A stretch of 64,000 bases of DNA, taken from assembly GCA_034112325.1 (NCBI GenBank), contig JAWUVO010000087.1, positions 21,915 to 85,914 on the forward strand, written 5' to 3'. The position numbers and the translations under genes are program-made. This document shows, in pieces, positions 62,346 to 64,000 of the stretch. The number at the start of each line of letters is the position of its first letter. Position 1 is the stretch's first letter. The DNA is from Bermanella sp034112325 (GTDB lineage: Bacteria > Pseudomonadota > Gammaproteobacteria > Pseudomonadales > Oceanobacteraceae). The notes beneath the pieces were generated by a model. That model ran no database searches. It was not told the DNA's origin and saw only the letters and a program-made list of their open reading frames with translations.

Positions 62346-63659
62346 TTATTTAGATGCGTTAGCAGCCTTAATAACTTCTTCGTAGCCAGCTTCTGTTTCA
62401 GTCACTTTTGCACTTTCTAGAATTTTTTCAACAACCTGCTCTTCTAAAGCTAACGCTTCAACTTGAGCTTTCTGTTCAGGAGTATTCTTATAGTACTCAC
62501 GAACTTGCTCAGGCTCTTGATAAGTAGAAGCTACTTCTTCAATCAAAGCATCAATTTTTTCTTCAGAAGCCGTCAATTCGAAGGCATCAATTGCAGCATT
62601 CATCAACAAGCCAACACGTACACGGCGATCAGCTTGCTCTTTGAACAATTCAGCTGGCAACATACTCGCATCGATACCCTGAGCACCACCAAACTGCTGA
62701 ACAGCTTGCTGGCGAAGACGATCAATTTCCTGACCGGCTAATGCTGCAGGCACATCTATCTGGTTTGCCGTAACTAAACCTTCAATCACCTGATTTTTAA
62801 CGTCGTTGCGAATCGCACGCTCTAGCTCACGATCCATATTAGCGCGAATATCTACTTTAAAGCTTGCTAGGTCTTTAGACTCAACACCAAAACCTTTGAA
62901 GAACTCTTCGTTCAATTCTGCTAGCTCAGGCTTTTTAACTTCTTTAACAGCAACTTTAAACTCTACCGCTTTACCCTGTAGGTCTTCTTTGTGGTAATCA
63001 GCAGGGAAAGAAAGCGCTATGGTCTTCTCATCGCCAGCCTTAAGACCTTCGATACCCGCTTCAAAACCAGGAATCATAGAGTTAGAACCCAACGTTAGGT
63101 TGTAACCTTCTGCCTTGCCGCCTTCAAATGCTTCACCATCAATGAAACCATCAAAATCAACAACGGCTTGGTCGCCATCAACAGCAGCTTCTGTAGACGC
63201 TTCCCACTTAGCTTGCTGCTTTTGTAATGTTTCAACCATAGTTTCAACATCAGCATCTGTTACTTCAGACTTCTTTTTGTTGACTTCAATACTAGCCAAA
63301 TCCGCTAGAGTAATTTCTGGATACACTTCAAACGTTGCTACAAATTCAAGATCTTTGCCTGATTCATTAACAGTCGCTTCGAAGTTAGTTGGCATGCCGG
63401 CCATTTTAACGCCTTCTTTTGAAATCGCTTCAAAGAAAGAACGCTGCATTACTTGCTGTACAGCTTCTTGACGAGCTGGCTTACCAAACATTTTCTGTGC
63501 AACATTTGGTGGAATTTTGCCTTGACGGAAACCATCAATCTTACGGCCTTTAACCATACTTTTAAGAGCTACAACAACCTGACCATCAACGTCAGCGGCA
63601 GGAACGCCAATTGTCATCTTACGCTCTAGGCCTTGAGTAGTTTCGATAGAAATTTGCAT
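62346..63659 (-). CDS. tig: Trigger factor
   Basis: Trigger factor is the ribosome-bound chaperone and prolyl isomerase. The ribosome-docking stretch GFRQGKIP is near residue 45. The FKBP-type isomerase domain spans about 155-245, with AVVDFDGFIDGEAFEGGKAEG and GFEAGIEGLKAGDEKTI. The C-terminal helical cradle follows. The 437-residue length is usual. It is first of the tig-clpP-clpX group, with a likely promoter at 63727-63754. Confidence 0.96.
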   Translation of the reverse strand: MQISIETTQGLERKMTIGVPAADVDGQVVVALKSMVKGRKIDGFRQGKIPPNVAQKMFGKPARQEAVQQVMQRSFFEAISKEGVKMAGMPTNFEATVNESGKDLEFVATFEVYPEITLADLASIEVNKKKSEVTDADVETMVETLQKQQAKWEASTEAAVDGDQAVVDFDGFIDGEAFEGGKAEGYNLTLGSNSMIPGFEAGIEGLKAGDEKTIALSFPADYHKEDLQGKAVEFKVAVKEVKKPELAELNEEFFKGFGVESKDLASFKVDIRANMDRELERAIRNDVKNQVIEGLVTANQIDVPAALAGQEIDRLRQQAVQQFGGAQGIDASMLPAELFKEQADRRVRVGLLMNAAIDAFELTASEEKIDALIEEVASTYQEPEQVREYYKNTPEQKAQVEALALEEQVVEKILESAKVTETEAGYEEVIKAANASK

Positions 63660-63974
63660 GTTTGTCTCTCAGTTAATATTAACGTTTTGTCTAGCGATGC
63701 AGGTGCCTAGTTAAGTAAATAGCTAAATAATTAGGCATACAAATCAATTGTCAACGCACCTGACATCATAAAAGTCGCGCATTATATCTTAAGCTCTGTT
63801 ACAGAACCATAGCTATCAATACACAGTATTGTTTCGTATAAGAATAGATAATGGGATTAAAGAATTATTTTTCAAGAGAGAAATTGAATTAAAACGAAAT
63901 AAATATTTTTTTGAGGTAAATATAAGAGTAAAGCAGAGTAGAAAGGAATAAAACTTGGATATTTTAAAAATAAG
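63660..63974. other. Tig upstream region without a gene
   Basis: This AT-rich 315-bp gap lies between tig and the tRNA-His on the same strand. It contains the tig promoter described separately and a second perfect TATAAT on the minus strand (63786 to 63781) lacking a good -35. No coding sequence or terminator hairpin after the tRNA was seen. Confidence 0.6.
63727..63754 (-). promoter_or_regulatory. Likely promoter of tig
   Basis: On the minus strand a perfect TTGACA (63754 to 63749), then after 16 bp AATTAT (63732 to 63727). The start would be near 63720, leaving a leader of about 60 bases. Confidence 0.5.
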
Positions 63975-64000
63975 TGGGGTGGCTGAAGGGGATCGACCCC
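63975..64000 (-). tRNA. tRNA-His, 3' end only (cut by window edge)
   Basis: Read on the minus strand, the last 26 bases give most of a T arm, the 3' acceptor strand CAGCCAC, a discriminator C73 and an encoded CCA. C73 is almost unique to tRNA-His, and AGCCACC-CCA matches the E. coli tRNA-His end. Position 54 reads G where T is nearly universal. The anticodon lies outside the window, so identity rests on the acceptor end. Confidence 0.7.

Noticed and set aside
63115..63471. Plus-strand 118-codon serine-rich frame inside tig
   Set aside because: Low-complexity shadow of the trigger factor FKBP region.

Overview
The window reads as a continuous piece of core chromosome from an AT-rich gammaproteobacterium. 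The gene families and neighbourhoods point to Pseudomonadales in the broad sense: FimL beside dnaQ/rnhA, ThrH beside cysH, a one-subunit CysI sulfite reductase followed by a DUF934 gene, RraA/esterase/ppsA/ppsR in one block, and tRNA-His upstream of tig-clpP-clpX-lon-hup-ppiD. From memory, much of this order resembles Pseudomonas aeruginosa around PA1750-PA1850, but I could not run an alignment. I saw no insertion sequence, prophage, CRISPR array or rRNA operon, and base use looks even throughout.

Layout. 1-2.9 kb: a truncated pyrC, a CheW/CZB zinc-sensing adaptor and gorA. 3.0-10.7 kb: a nine-gene type II secretion operon, gspE to gspM, without gspC, gspD, gspN or the prepilin peptidase. 10.9-14.7 kb: etfBA and the divergent ETF-ubiquinone oxidoreductase, separated by 472 bp that carry a perfect 20-bp palindrome of PsrA/TetR type. 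14.8-24 kb: a parS-like site, a DUF1285/radical SAM pair, rapA, rraA, an alpha/beta hydrolase and the divergent ppsA/ppsR pair. 24-28.5 kb: a four-gene envelope cluster made of a C39 peptidase, two outer-membrane barrels and a lipoprotein. 28.7-37.9 kb: pabB, thrH, cysH, cysB, a TauE-type permease, a Usp protein, a 59-residue HTH protein, DAHP synthase, purEK and nfuA. 38-45.6 kb: cysI-DUF934, a CPA2 antiporter, sohB, an SCP2 protein, a membrane protein and fimL. 45.7-55.3 kb: dnaQ, rnhA, a methyltransferase, mltD and a five-gene Yej-type peptide importer. 55.4-64 kb: ppiD, hupB, lon, clpX, clpP, tig and the 3' end of a tRNA-His.

How the genes work together. etfBA and ETF-QO carry electrons from acyl-CoA dehydrogenases to ubiquinone. 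The palindrome between them, with a degenerate copy upstream of the SCP2 lipid-binding gene, suggests a fatty-acid-responsive regulon. cysH, cysB and cysI-DUF934 make up most of sulfate-to-sulfide assimilation. clpX, clpP, lon, tig and ppiD form a protein quality-control block. The least explained unit is the four-gene envelope cluster at 24-28.5 kb. Its peptidase and barrel content resembles parts of the Fap amyloid and Acinetobacter Fil loci, but no secreted subunit is encoded nearby.

Starts were moved inward from the longest open frame where a Shine-Dalgarno sequence, translational coupling or family length favoured it (gspG, gspJ, gspK, gspL, ppsA, thrH, cysH, the DUF934 gene, rnhA, clpP, ppiD, fimL and others). 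All functional statements come from reading the sequence and recalling families; no database was searched.
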